Shown: positions 54,895 to 64,000, counted from the stretch's first letter. The stretch: DNA of 64,000 nt from Flavonifractor hominis (GCF_040095835.1 NZ_JBBMFT010000008.1:12044-76043); one strand, 5' to 3'. Numbers and translations: made by a program. Notes: a model not told the origin generated them from the sequence alone.

Positions 54895-55422
54895 TTATTT
54901 TCGACCTTTTTCCGGGTGGGGACGCCGCTCTCGCAGCAGTTCCAGAATACGCTGGCAGGCCAGCTTATCGGCATAGCTGCGCAGAGCCAGCGCCATGGCC
55001 AGTCCGGGCAGATCCTCTTCTCCGGCGCTGCTGTCCAGGCTGCCCGCCGTCACATCCAGCGCCCGGTCCAGCTCTTCCCGAAATTGTCCATACAGCGCTT
55101 CAGGCTGTCCTCCCTCCGCCGCCGCAGCCAGCAGAAGGCCTGCATCCTTCACGGAAAGCACCTGTTTGATGGCACACAGGGCGGTCAGATAAGCCAGATG
55201 GGTACGGGAATACCGCTTCCCCTCTGCCCGCGGCATGGCCCCATCCTTAATATAGTTGTTGACCATGGCCGAAGTAAGGCTCTCCCCTTCTCCATAGTGG
55301 ATCAGCTGTCGGGGCATATAGGAAATCAACTGGTCCATATACAGTCCAATGTCGGGAAGGGCCTCCCACTCCACCGGACGTTCCCGCTCCAATCGCTCTT
55401 TGAGTTCACGGATCTCCTCCAA
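54895..55422 (-). CDS. DUF1836 protein
   Basis: The 175-residue protein fits DUF1836 with LPDIGLYMDQLISYMPRQLI, LTSAMVNNYIKDGAMPRAEGKRYSR and AYLTALCAIKQVLSV. The middle looks like a MerR-type winged helix, so DNA binding is likely. It has a promoter of its own and is divergent from the dehydrogenase gene. Confidence 0.82.
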   Translation of the reverse strand: MEEIRELKERLERERPVEWEALPDIGLYMDQLISYMPRQLIHYGEGESLTSAMVNNYIKDGAMPRAEGKRYSRTHLAYLTALCAIKQVLSVKDAGLLLAAAAEGGQPEALYGQFREELDRALDVTAGSLDSSAGEEDLPGLAMALALRSYADKLACQRILELLRERRPHPEKGRK

Positions 55423-55473
55423 AGCCCGCCCTCCTTTCTGGTTTTCAAAACCATATCATAGAATTTCGAGCCA

Positions 55474-55503
55474 ATTATAGCACATTGTCTTTCCGGAAGT
55501 AAA
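55474..55503 (-). promoter_or_regulatory. Sigma-A promoter of the DUF1836 gene
   Basis: On the minus strand TTTACT (55503-55498) and TATAAT (55479-55474) have an 18-nt spacer. The DUF1836 start is about 50 nt further on. Confidence 0.65.
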
Positions 55504-55535
55504 GGCCACTACCCGCTGAAAAACGGCTTCTCTGG

Positions 55536-55556
55536 TCACATAACAAAATTATGTGA
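55536..55556. promoter_or_regulatory. 21-bp perfect palindrome, possible operator
   Basis: TCACATAA and TTATGTGA flank a 5-nt centre CAAAA. It lies in the 343-nt gap between the divergent DUF1836 and dehydrogenase genes, 33 nt behind the -35 box of the former. The rest of the gap holds only the two promoters. Confidence 0.55.
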
Positions 55557-55679
55557 TGCTCTCCCCCCTCCGTTCGACGCAAGATGCGTTCCCTTATAGA
55601 ACAAACTGCGCTTATTTTGCGACGGCATGTGTTAAAAAGCCATCCGTTGCCAATTTGGCTCGTACTGGAGCGGAGTCGA

Positions 55680-55708
55680 TTGAGCTTGTCCGCCGTGTGT
55701 GCTATAAT
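55680..55708 (+). promoter_or_regulatory. Sigma-A promoter of the dehydrogenase gene
   Basis: TTGAGC (55680-55685) and a perfect TATAAT (55703-55708) have a 17-nt spacer. The gene starts 57 nt downstream. Confidence 0.75.
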
Positions 55709-55765
55709 AAGGGCTCTGGCAAATATACTGCCGCACTCCTGCGGCAGGAAAGGAAGCGAGACACT

Positions 55766-56563
55766 ATGACAAAGAAGAAACTGGGTATCCTGGGCTGTGG
55801 CTATCTGGGCGGTATTGTAGCTGAGGCCTATCAGGCCGGCCTATTGGATGGCTATGAACTGGTTGGGGTGACCAGCCGCACGGCGGCTCCCGCTCAGGCT
55901 CTGGCGGAGCGGACGGGCTGCACCTTCTGCGCCGACCTTCCGGCGCTTCTGGACCTGCACCCCGACATCGTGGTGGAAACTGCAGGAGGCCCCGCAGTTC
56001 GGGCCAGCGCTTTGGCCATACTGGAGGGAGGGGCTGATTTGGCGGTCATCTCCATCGGTGCGTTCTCCGACCCGGCCTTTCTGGAGCAGGTGCGTGAGAC
56101 CGCAGCCCGCTGTGGGCGCAAGGTCTACCTGGCTTCCGGCGCGGTGGGCGGCTTTGACGTACTCTCCACCATTACCCTGATGGCCCGCGCCCAGGGGCAG
56201 GAGCCTGCGGTCCGCTTTCACACCCACAAAGGGCCCAAATCCCTCCAGGGCACACCGGTATACCGCCCCGAGATGGAAGAACAGGAGCTGGACGCCTTCA
56301 ACGGCACGGCCACCGAAGCCATCGCCCTTCTGCCCACCCGGGTAAACGTGGCAGTGGCTGCCTCCCTGGCCTCCGCCGGACCGGAGCACACCAGCATGCG
56401 CATCACCAGCGTGCCCGGCTTTGTGGGAGATGATCACTGCATCACCATCGAAGGTGCAGGCGCAAAAGCGGTGGTAGACATCTACTCGGACAAAAGCGCC
56501 ATCGCCGGCTGGAGTCTGGTGGCTCTGCTGCGCAACTTGGCTTCTCCCATCGAACTGCACTGA
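55766..56563 (+). CDS. Aspartate dehydrogenase-like NAD(P)-dependent oxidoreductase
   Basis: The 265-residue protein has a Rossmann start KKLGILGCGYLGGIVAEAY and a DUF108-type C-terminal domain (YLASGAVGGFDVLSTI, LPTRVNVAVAASLASAG), with a late conserved EGAGAKAVVDIYSDKSAI. It fits L-aspartate dehydrogenase, which makes iminoaspartate for NAD synthesis, though no nad genes adjoin it. The ATG at 55766 follows AGGAAG. Confidence 0.82.
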   Translation: MTKKKLGILGCGYLGGIVAEAYQAGLLDGYELVGVTSRTAAPAQALAERTGCTFCADLPALLDLHPDIVVETAGGPAVRASALAILEGGADLAVISIGAFSDPAFLEQVRETAARCGRKVYLASGAVGGFDVLSTITLMARAQGQEPAVRFHTHKGPKSLQGTPVYRPEMEEQELDAFNGTATEAIALLPTRVNVAVAASLASAGPEHTSMRITSVPGFVGDDHCITIEGAGAKAVVDIYSDKSAIAGWSLVALLRNLASPIELH

Positions 56564-56680
56564 ATGCAAAATGTCCTGCTTCCTGCTGTTCAAAAAAGTC
56601 CATTGATAGTATAATTAGTCTCAAAACCGGGATTTGACCAAACCAGCGGGAACGACGATATAAAACGGGGGAAACAGGAC

Positions 56681-57892
56681 ATGGGGACAAGCGTCTGGGA
56701 TCGCCGGCGAAAGCGTGTTTTTGAAATCATTGAAGTAGGCACACAGTATGACTATGTCAGCCGGGCCTATGATTTCTTTAACGCAGCCTGCATTCTCCTC
56801 AACCTGCTGGTCAATATATTGTATACGTTTGGAGAGATCCGGGCGGTCTACGGTGAGCTGCTGGTGGCGCTGGACGAGTTTACAGTGCTCACTTTCGGTG
56901 TGGATTACGTTTTGCGGGTGTGGACCGCCAAATTTCTTTACCCGGATATCAGTGAAGGCCGAGCTGTACGAAAGTATGTGCTGTCTTTTACCGGTCTGGT
57001 GGACATGCTCTCTTTTCTGCCCCATTACCTGCCCATTTTCTTCCCCGCCGGGGCGGTGGCCTTCCGCGCCCTTCGGGTCGTGCGGATCTTCCGCCTGTTT
57101 CGGATCAACGCTTATTATGATTCACTGAATGTAATCACGGAAGTAATTATGGGCAAAAAGCAGCAGCTCTTTTCCTCCGTGTTTATTATCCTGATGCTCA
57201 TGATCGCCTCCAGTCTTTGTATGTACAGCCTGGAACATGAGGCGCAGCCCGAAGTCTTTACCAACGCTTTTTCCGGCATCTGGTGGTCGGCCTCCACCCT
57301 GCTGACCGTGGGATATGGAGATATTTACCCGGTTACTCCCTTGGGAAAGGTCTTCAGTATCTTCATCACCTTTCTGGGTGTGGGCATGGTAGCTATTCCA
57401 ACCGGTATTATTTCCGCTGGATTCGTCGATCAGTATTCCAGGATCAAACGAATGGCAGAATATGGCCAGGAAGCCGCCATTCATTTTATTAAAATTACCC
57501 TGTCTGAGCAGGACTGCTGGTCCAACCGCAGTATCCAGGAGCTAAACCTCCCCAAACGGGTGATCATTGCCGCGATCCAGCGCAACGGTCGGGTGCTCAT
57601 CCCCCGGGGCAACGTGGTACTGCGCGCCGGCGATTCACTGGTTCTGGGCGCGGAATCCTTCCGGGAACAAAAGGAACACATTCGGCTAAAAGAGGTCGTC
57701 CTGCAAAAAAACAACCCCTGGAATGGGCTGCGGATCCGGGAGCTGGATATCTCCCGACATACCATTATCGTACTGATCAAGCGCGGAAAACGGACCCTGA
57801 TTCCAACTGGCGAAATGTTTCTGCGGGAAGGCGACTCTGTCATTCTCTATACACAGACCAACATGCGTGGAGTAAATGAAATCGAAATCTGA
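56681..57892 (+). CDS. Voltage-sensor-type potassium channel with tandem RCK_C domains
   Basis: The 403-residue protein has a six-helix channel part. S4 is FRALRVVRIFRLFRIN with regularly spaced arginines, and the pore has the K+ filter TVGYGD at residues 209-214. Two C-terminal TrkA-C/RCK_C-like domains follow (about 275-335, ELNLPKRVIIAAIQRNGRVLIPR; about 340-403, ELDISRHTIIVLIKRGKRTLIP). An RCK_N nucleotide-binding domain is missing. It probably gates by voltage and a small ligand such as c-di-AMP, which binds RCK_C domains in Firmicutes. A TATAAT box lies at 56610. Confidence 0.88.
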   Translation: MGTSVWDRRRKRVFEIIEVGTQYDYVSRAYDFFNAACILLNLLVNILYTFGEIRAVYGELLVALDEFTVLTFGVDYVLRVWTAKFLYPDISEGRAVRKYVLSFTGLVDMLSFLPHYLPIFFPAGAVAFRALRVVRIFRLFRINAYYDSLNVITEVIMGKKQQLFSSVFIILMLMIASSLCMYSLEHEAQPEVFTNAFSGIWWSASTLLTVGYGDIYPVTPLGKVFSIFITFLGVGMVAIPTGIISAGFVDQYSRIKRMAEYGQEAAIHFIKITLSEQDCWSNRSIQELNLPKRVIIAAIQRNGRVLIPRGNVVLRAGDSLVLGAESFREQKEHIRLKEVVLQKNNPWNGLRIRELDISRHTIIVLIKRGKRTLIPTGEMFLREGDSVILYTQTNMRGVNEIEI

Positions 57893-57903
57893 CTTCAAAA
57901 AGA

Positions 57904-57937
57904 CGCCCCGGAAACCTAGGTTTCCGGGGCGCCTTTT
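57904..57937 (+). terminator. Terminator after the K+ channel gene
   Basis: A perfect 13-bp stem (CGCCCCGGAAACC / GGTTTCCGGGGCG) with a 2-nt loop is followed by a T run. Confidence 0.88.
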
Positions 57938-58255
57938 GATTTTGCCGGATTGACTGCTTTCACTTGACTGAGACTACGCCCTCAAATGTGGTTCCACAGC
58001 ATACCTTGGTCGTGCTTTATAGGGATAGGCTATGTTACAACAAAAAGTTGCTTTTTAACCGAAATAAAATAAAGTATACTGATAGTAGGAAAGAGCGCCA
58101 TAAGAGGAAGAAGGCGACACAGAGAAGAGGGCCCTCTCCTTGTCTTTTGTCCTTGCGACATGAAAGACTGTCCGTGCAGAATTGATCAAACAGGCCAGCC
58201 GCTCCGCTGGCTGCCCAGGGGTAAAACCAATTTAAATTTTAGGGGAGGCATGCAT
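57938..58255. other. AT-rich intergenic stretch upstream of a lipoprotein gene
   Basis: No gene is seen. It has a TATACT box at 58075-58080 without a clear -35, a short hairpin AAAAAG-TTG-CTTTTT near 58042-58056, and GGGGAGG ahead of the next start. Confidence 0.4.
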
Positions 58256-58732
58256 ATGAAAAGAATGTTAATTGGTGTGTTTACAATCGCTTGCGTCCTG
58301 GGGTTATCCGGATGCCAAAGCAAAGGTGCTGTGACCGAAACCTCAACACCTGTCAGCCATCCAACGGGGACAAGCTGGTCTGAGCAAGATATTGTTTCTA
58401 TGTTTTCACAAGTTAAAAAGAATGATTGGGAATACATCGACTGTGTTTTGATCTCTGATTATGCCAGCGACTGCGTTGGCGCTGTACTTTTCTGGGATGA
58501 TGAAAAAGAAACAAGCAATGTTGCGTTCTTTGATGCAGACGGATTTTATCAACAGTGTGGTACATATGCAAAGATGTCGGCTAATCCTGCGTTCACATAT
58601 CTCGGAGATGGCTGCGTAACCTATGAGCTGGAAAAAGAGGATGGTACAACTTATCATTATACGCTCACAATTTCAATTGATGGAAACAATGTAAATTTCA
58701 AGGCGGAAGATGATTTTTTAAAACAACAATAA
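58256..58732 (+). CDS. Hypothetical lipoprotein, AT-rich
   Basis: The 158-residue protein has a lipoprotein signal MKRMLIGVFTIACVLGLSGC, then a Ser/Thr linker and a small globular domain (WEYIDCVLISDYASDCVGAVLFW, GTTYHYTLTISIDGNNVNFKAEDDF). No family is recognised. The ATG at 58256 is preferred to one two codons upstream by its spacing from GGGGAGG. Its codons are clearly AT-richer than those of its neighbours, which suggests transfer. Confidence 0.75.
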   Translation: MKRMLIGVFTIACVLGLSGCQSKGAVTETSTPVSHPTGTSWSEQDIVSMFSQVKKNDWEYIDCVLISDYASDCVGAVLFWDDEKETSNVAFFDADGFYQQCGTYAKMSANPAFTYLGDGCVTYELEKEDGTTYHYTLTISIDGNNVNFKAEDDFLKQQ

Positions 58733-58987
58733 TTTTCTGTTTACACGGGAGTTTTTACGTTTCCCCATAAAAGGCACAAATAGCCTAGCAATAAAACGTT
58801 ATCTGCGCGTATTAAATAAAATTTAAACGTAATTCTTGGCACGTATACCGATCTTTTATCGTATTCTATATTTTTCTTGTGTTTTGTTGTGTAGTGTTCT
58901 AGAATTCTCAATAGAGAAAGGGGCAGTTTTGGACATTTTTTAGCATTCTGGAGTTGTATCCACACTTGAGAGAGGAGAGGAAAACAG

Positions 58988-61900
58988 ATGAAACCACATG
59001 CAACACGCATTCTGGCGTGGGTCCTCGCCGCGAGTCTATTGTTCTCAATGACTCCGGTCATGGCCATTGATACCCCCTCTGTCGGGAGCGTCGCTGCTGC
59101 ACAGTCCAGCGGGACAATCTCCATCGGCAATCTCATTGATTTTCATCTGATGACGCCAGGTCAGGTAAAATATCAGATTGCCAGCATCAACCCTCAGGGA
59201 GCGGAGTTGACCGTCTCTTCCTCCAATGAGGCGGTAGCCACGGCACAGATGACGGATACTCCGTCTCATGTCACCGGCAATCAGGATCTGACCTGTACGG
59301 CCGATACCCCCAATGAGCGAGATGACACCCGTGAAATCGAGGTAACCGCTCACTCCCCCGGTACCACTACCATTACTGTAACCGCAACCGCCCCTGGCTA
59401 TGATGAGACTTCCGTCACCTTTTCCGTCAACGTACTGGAGGCCGTCAATGAAGGGACTCGCCGTACGGATACCAGTATAGATAGCGGCTGGAAATTTGCA
59501 CTGGCCACCGATCTGCCCGCAGGGCTTACTCCGGAACAGATCTCCGATCCCAGTTTTGATCTGAGTTCCTTTGCCGATGTGAATCTGCCCCATACCTGGA
59601 ACATCGACGACGTGGAAAATCAGCTGAGCAAACATTACGGTGTAGGCTATTACCGCAAGGAAATAACGCTTTCCAGCCAGGATTATGCCGGAAAGCAGAT
59701 TTTCATTGATTTTGGTGCGGCAAATAAAGTATCTGATCTGTACATTAACGGTCAATATGTGGGTACGCATAAGGGCGGTTATGCCAGATTCCGCTATGAC
59801 ATTACCGACGTGGTGTCGCTGGACCAGACCAATGTGGTTGTCATGAAAGTGGACAACAGCGTTGGTAATTCGGTCATGCCTTTGTCCGGCGGATTTGCCT
59901 ACCATGGAAGCATCTACCGGGATTCCTATATCATTTCTACCGATCCTGTGGCGTTTGATAAACTGGATTATGGCTCCTCCGGCATCTATCTGACCCAGAG
60001 CGATGTGTCAAAGACCTCAGCCACCCTGAACGTAAAGGCCAAGGTGCACAACTATGGGGATGCCGCCCAGACCGTACAGGTCAACGCCGTTCTCTATCAG
60101 CAGGACGGCCGCACACCGGTGACACAGCTGACGGATACCCTGGTGCTGCAGGCCGGGGAAGACGGCACCTACTCCCAGGATTATACCCTGTCAGACCCCC
60201 ACCTCTGGAACGGCCGCATCGACCCTTATCAGTATGTGGTGGAAGTGACGCTGGAACAGGACGGGGTGATTCTGGAGCGGGTACGGGAGCGTATCGGGTT
60301 CCGGTTTTTCGAGATTCTCCCCGTCGATGACCCGCGGGCTGAAGACGGCGCGTTTCTGCTCAACGGGGAACCCTATCTTCTGGCGGGCGTAGCCATGCAT
60401 CAGGACTGGGAAAACAAAGGCAACGCCCTTACCCACAGGCAGATCGATGAAAATATCGCCTTTGTCTCGGAGATCGGCGCTACCTGTCTGCGTCTGTCCC
60501 ACTATCAGCACGACCGCTATACCTATGATCTGGCCAGTGAACGGGGCATTGTGACCTGGGCGGAGATCCCCAATGTAGACGCGGTAGGCGCTCAGGACAC
60601 TGGATTTTTGGAAAATGCAAAACAGCAGCTCACCGAGTTGATCCGCCAGAATTACAATGCTACCGGCATCCTTATGTGGGGCATTCACAACGAGCAGCGG
60701 ACCCAGAACGCCTGGGTCCAGCAAGTACTGGATGAACTGTATCAGCTGGCCCACCAGGAGGATCCTACACGCTATGTGACACTGGCTACCAACGGCTCGG
60801 CCAGTACGGCTTTCAGCTGGCAGGCCGACATCTCCGCCTGGAATATGTACTACGGCTGGTATTCGGGCAACAGTGTAGAGGGCTTTGGCCCCTGGATCGA
60901 CGGGATCAAAAACTTTGCCCTGAAAAATGAGAGCGTGGGCTCACCGGCTGTACCCGTCAACAAGCGCATCGGCATGAGTGAGTATGGTGCAGGAAGCAGT
61001 ATCTGGAGCCACGAGCTGTTTCCCCCTGACCGGATCACCGACCGCTCGGAGTTCCAGAGCGAGGAGTTTGCCAACAAGTCTCATGAAAGTCATTGGCAGC
61101 AGATCCGGGAGCGTCCTTGGATTTGGGGTACCTTTATCTGGAACATGTTTGACTTTGCCCAACCCGGCGTAGTCAGCGAGGGCGGCATCGTCAGCCGCAA
61201 TACCAAGGGTCTGATGAGCTTTGACCGTTCCCTGAAAAAAGATCAGTTCTACTTCTATAAGGCCAACTGGTCGGAAGATCCGGTGGTCTACATCTCCTCC
61301 CGGCGCTTTGACCAGCGCTATGCCGATGAAAACTACGTCCGCGTGTACTCCAATCTGGATGAAGTGGAGCTGTTTGTCAACGGAGTATCCGCCGGTGTGA
61401 TCCGGCGCACTGATCCAGCTCTGCCCAACACCGAAGAGGGCAATCTGATCCGTGATCCTTCCCTGGGCATCTTCCATTTCGATGGGGACGCTGTACAGCT
61501 GCATCAGATCGGCGATTATGAGATCACCGCAGTGGGTCGGATCTATGGCGAGGACGGAAGTGTAACCAGCACATACTGCGACACCGTTACCCTGTCCCGC
61601 CTGCAGGACAACCGGATTGGCCTCACATCCCAGGTATATATGATCGATTCTGTCAATCGGACGATCTCCAAGGTGCCAAAGGATACCACCGTGGAGCAGT
61701 TCAGAGCAAATCTGGATGTGCTCTACAATGGCACCCTCCGCATTCTGGATGCCGAGGGCAACGACCTCAGTGACCAGCCCCAGGCTCTGATCACTTTGCA
61801 GACCACAGTGGAGGTCACTGCGGAGGATGGCGTGACAAAAGAGGTTTATACGCTGGCCGACACCCCCATTTCCGCCGGCGCCTCCGCCACTGCGTCGCCC

Positions 61901-64000
61901 TCCAAAGCGGGCTATGAGGCCGAATACCTGACCGACAGCGATTTGGAAACCTATTGGAATGCCTCCAGCGCCAGCTATCCGCAATACTTTGAGATCGACC
62001 TGGGGGCAAATACCTATCTCTACAAATGTTCCACCCTCTTTTTCGGTACGGAGCCCCGCTCCTACCAATATACGATCTCGGTCAGCAGCAACGGGACCGA
62101 TTATACACAGGTTGTGGACCGCACGCAAAATACCCAGAGCGCCTGGGTCACGGACGACTTGGACGGTTTGGTCCGCGCACGCTACGTGCGTATGGAACTG
62201 ACGGGGGTCAAAAACGGATACAATGCGGCCGTACATGAGTTTATGGCCTATGGCTTCCGGGTCGATTCCGAGGAGTATATCGTGGACTCCGACGCCATGG
62301 AGATCCTGGGCGTAGCCCCATCCACAACGGCGGAAGCGCTCCTGCGCAAGTCGTCCATTGCCGGGAACTATGCTCAGGCACAGGTGATTGACGCCCAAGG
62401 GCAGCCCGTTGCAGGCAGCGCCCCCATCGGGGAAAACGCCAGCCTGCAGATTTCCGCAGAAAATGGCGGGAGTGTAAGCTATCGCATCCGGGAAGACAGC
62501 AGCACTGCCACTCCCGTTTCTCAGAACAAACCCATTTCCGATGTGTTTGACCTGAAAGCAGGCAGCAGCGCCAGTTACATCAATGACGGCAACGCCGATA
62601 CCTTCTGGAATGCAACCAACGGCTTTGATCCTGCCCGCTATGTGGTGATCGACCTGGGTGCGGAATACTGGCTTTCCAACTGTGAAATTGACTTTTACCA
62701 GGGTTCCAACAAACGCTATTACCAGTACCGCATCAGCGGCAGTCTGGATGGCAGCGACTTTACCCTCCTGGTCGACGGCAGCGGCAATACCGATCAGGAG
62801 CAGGTCTCCCATGATCTGGGTGCACCCGTACGCTATCTTAAGCTGGAAATCACCGGCTGTACCGGGTCCCTTACCAATATGGCCGCCGCCGTTAAGGAAT
62901 TGCGGGCCTACGGCTGGACCATGTCCGGCACGTACCAGGTGAATCATGAGGAACAGACCATTTCCGGTGTTGTGGATATGACGCCGGTGGAACGTTTCCT
63001 GCAAGACCTGAAGCTGCGGGGCAACGGCGCCGCGCTGCTTCTGCAGGATGGTCAGCCAGTCGAACATACCGGCTTTGTCCGTGACGGAATGACGCTTCGC
63101 GTCTCGGATCTGGACGGACAGCACGCGGTGGATTATACCATCGTCACCGGCATGGATGATACGCCCATCTCCCGCAACAAACCTGCCTCCGGCGCATGTA
63201 AGGCCGACAGTGACCCTGCCTTTGCAGTGGACGGGGATCCGGATACCTTCTGGAACGGGCCTATGCACACCACTGACGGCAAGGAATACGCCGAATACCC
63301 CGCCGTCCTTACCATTGACCTATCCAACGGTGAGTACGTAAACGGCAAGGAAATTGAATACCATATCACCGAAGTCGTGACCAATTGGATGGAAACCTAT
63401 GGCCGTAGCTACCAATTTACCTACACAGTTATCCCGCAGATCGGAGTGCCCAGCCTCTGGCACGACGCAAGTGAAAATCAGGCCAATGGAAGCATCACCA
63501 TCACCGACCGCGAAAACAGCGGCTTCGATTATGGGGCCAGCCAATTCCAGATCAGCGTGGATGGCAGAACACCCGATTTGGAGTGGTTGGCAGCAGCGAT
63601 CCGTGAAGTGGATGTATACGGCTGGTACCTCGGCTCCAATGTCTATACAGTGGAAGACGGTTCCATCCAGAATGTACCGGAGGGGACCGATGTAGACACG
63701 CTGCGTCAGAATCTGGAGCTGCGGGGTAATTATCTGTACGCACTGTGCACAGCGGACGGCGAACCCGTCACCACCGGAACCGTAGCATCCGGGATGAATG
63801 TGGTAATCACCGACCGCATCGGTCAGACCTTTACGTATACCATCACCGTTGGTGAGGTACCCGAGCAGTACACCGTCACCGTCAAGACCCAGGGCGAGGG
63901 CGACGCATCCGCCGCGCCCACCACGGCCGCCGAGGGGGACACCGTGACCCTGACCGCCCAGGCCGCTGAGGGCTGGCACTTTGTGAAGTGGACCAGCGAG
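58988..64000 (+). CDS. Secreted modular GH2 glycosidase (C-terminus cut by window edge)
   Basis: The first 1671 residues are present and open to the end. A signal peptide (MKPHATRILAWVLAASLLFS...VMA) is followed by an Ig-like domain to about residue 150 and a GH2 core. Acid/base Glu569 is in GILMWGIHNEQ and nucleophile Glu665 in IGMSEYGAG, typical of beta-galactosidase-type enzymes. After the core, discoidin/F5-8-type domains (about 980-1080, 1198-1295 and 1411-1550) alternate with a repeated module of about 70 residues. A bacterial repeat domain begins at about residue 1625. It probably degrades host or dietary glycans at the cell surface. GAGAGGAG precedes the ATG; 58733-58987 holds no other gene. 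Confidence 0.9.
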   Translation, partial: MKPHATRILAWVLAASLLFSMTPVMAIDTPSVGSVAAAQSSGTISIGNLIDFHLMTPGQVKYQIASINPQGAELTVSSSNEAVATAQMTDTPSHVTGNQDLTCTADTPNERDDTREIEVTAHSPGTTTITVTATAPGYDETSVTFSVNVLEAVNEGTRRTDTSIDSGWKFALATDLPAGLTPEQISDPSFDLSSFADVNLPHTWNIDDVENQLSKHYGVGYYRKEITLSSQDYAGKQIFIDFGAANKVSDLYINGQYVGTHKGGYARFRYDITDVVSLDQTNVVVMKVDNSVGNSVMPLSGGFAYHGSIYRDSYIISTDPVAFDKLDYGSSGIYLTQSDVSKTSATLNVKAKVHNYGDAAQTVQVNAVLYQQDGRTPVTQLTDTLVLQAGEDGTYSQDYTLSDPHLWNGRIDPYQYVVEVTLEQDGVILERVRERIGFRFFEILPVDDPRAEDGAFLLNGEPYLLAGVAMHQDWENKGNALTHRQIDENIAFVSEIGATCLRLSHYQHDRYTYDLASERGIVTWAEIPNVDAVGAQDTGFLENAKQQLTELIRQNYNATGILMWGIHNEQRTQNAWVQQVLDELYQLAHQEDPTRYVTLATNGSASTAFSWQADISAWNMYYGWYSGNSVEGFGPWIDGIKNFALKNESVGSPAVPVNKRIGMSEYGAGSSIWSHELFPPDRITDRSEFQSEEFANKSHESHWQQIRERPWIWGTFIWNMFDFAQPGVVSEGGIVSRNTKGLMSFDRSLKKDQFYFYKANWSEDPVVYISSRRFDQRYADENYVRVYSNLDEVELFVNGVSAGVIRRTDPALPNTEEGNLIRDPSLGIFHFDGDAVQLHQIGDYEITAVGRIYGEDGSVTSTYCDTVTLSRLQDNRIGLTSQVYMIDSVNRTISKVPKDTTVEQFRANLDVLYNGTLRILDAEGNDLSDQPQALITLQTTVEVTAEDGVTKEVYTLADTPISAGASATASPSKAGYEAEYLTDSDLETYWNASSASYPQYFEIDLGANTYLYKCSTLFFGTEPRSYQYTISVSSNGTDYTQVVDRTQNTQSAWVTDDLDGLVRARYVRMELTGVKNGYNAAVHEFMAYGFRVDSEEYIVDSDAMEILGVAPSTTAEALLRKSSIAGNYAQAQVIDAQGQPVAGSAPIGENASLQISAENGGSVSYRIREDSSTATPVSQNKPISDVFDLKAGSSASYINDGNADTFWNATNGFDPARYVVIDLGAEYWLSNCEIDFYQGSNKRYYQYRISGSLDGSDFTLLVDGSGNTDQEQVSHDLGAPVRYLKLEITGCTGSLTNMAAAVKELRAYGWTMSGTYQVNHEEQTISGVVDMTPVERFLQDLKLRGNGAALLLQDGQPVEHTGFVRDGMTLRVSDLDGQHAVDYTIVTGMDDTPISRNKPASGACKADSDPAFAVDGDPDTFWNGPMHTTDGKEYAEYPAVLTIDLSNGEYVNGKEIEYHITEVVTNWMETYGRSYQFTYTVIPQIGVPSLWHDASENQANGSITITDRENSGFDYGASQFQISVDGRTPDLEWLAAAIREVDVYGWYLGSNVYTVEDGSIQNVPEGTDVDTLRQNLELRGNYLYALCTADGEPVTTGTVASGMNVVITDRIGQTFTYTITVGEVPEQYTVTVKTQGEGDASAAPTTAAEGDTVTLTAQAAEGWHFVKWTSE

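Noticed and set aside
60941..63268. A 775-codon minus-strand frame
   Set aside because: It is antisense to the GH2 gene, which has a signal peptide and catalytic residues.

Overview
The window reads as a piece of a high-GC, spore-forming member of the Clostridia, most like the gut Oscillospiraceae (Flavonifractor / Lawsonibacter / Intestinimonas type). This rests on gene content rather than on any search. It holds a FHA-FtsW protein, YedF with a DUF3343 partner, the rplU-prp-rpmA-obg cluster with an L27 that carries the Firmicute N-terminal extension, an RsiV-type ECF system, a collagen-like surface protein and a truncated GH2 exoenzyme. No rRNA, tRNA or CRISPR array was seen.

Layout. 1-2.5 kb: FHA-FtsW (cut by the left edge) diverging from yedF-DUF3343. 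2.6-11.5 kb, minus strand: secA-pgeF-solute-binding lipoprotein-purL. 11.7-14.2 kb: a DUF3298 lipoprotein overlapping rlmD (23S rRNA m5U methyltransferase). 13.86-29.48 kb: a 15.6-kb integrative mobilizable element inserted in the last codons of rlmD. It carries a large serine recombinase, a MobV relaxase, CHC2 primase and SF3 helicase proteins, an XRE regulator, a sigma-like protein, a LytTR/DUF3021/ABC module, two alpha/beta hydrolases and one unrecognised AT-rich cargo gene. No conjugation machinery was found. 29.6-32.0 kb: BlaI/M56 pair with two operators. 32.0-38.8 kb, minus strand: a gliding-type ABC system (GldA/F/G plus DUF4340) and a two-component system. 38.9-40.8 kb: collagen-like protein plus glycosyltransferase. 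41.0-45.9 kb: split ThrE exporter, YjjG nucleotidase, SGNH hydrolase/DUF4358, then an ECF sigma/RsiV pair behind its own ECF-type promoter. 46-48.8 kb, minus strand: a P2-type cation ATPase behind a well-formed yybP-ykoY (Mn2+) riboswitch. 49.4-55.4 kb, minus strand: housekeeping genes (obg, rpmA, prp, rplU, a phosphatase, prmA, degV, DUF1836). 55.7-58.7 kb: an aspartate-dehydrogenase-like enzyme, a voltage-sensor K+ channel with RCK_C domains, and a lipoprotein. 59.0-64.0 kb: a modular secreted GH2 glycosidase cut by the right edge.

The most striking observation concerns the rlmD element. Joining attR to attL rebuilds an attP with a perfect 14-bp inverted repeat placed symmetrically (12 nt each side) around a shared GA dinucleotide. 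The reciprocal join rebuilds an intact rlmD ending ...HVESVVLLTQ. All four junctions stay in one reading frame. Integration and excision therefore swap C-termini: in the chromosome RlmD carries a 100-residue element-encoded tail and the recombinase ends in the RlmD C-terminus, while in the excised circle the recombinase would carry that tail.

Start codons, promoters and RNA structures were read by eye. Family names come from motif recognition, not database searches.
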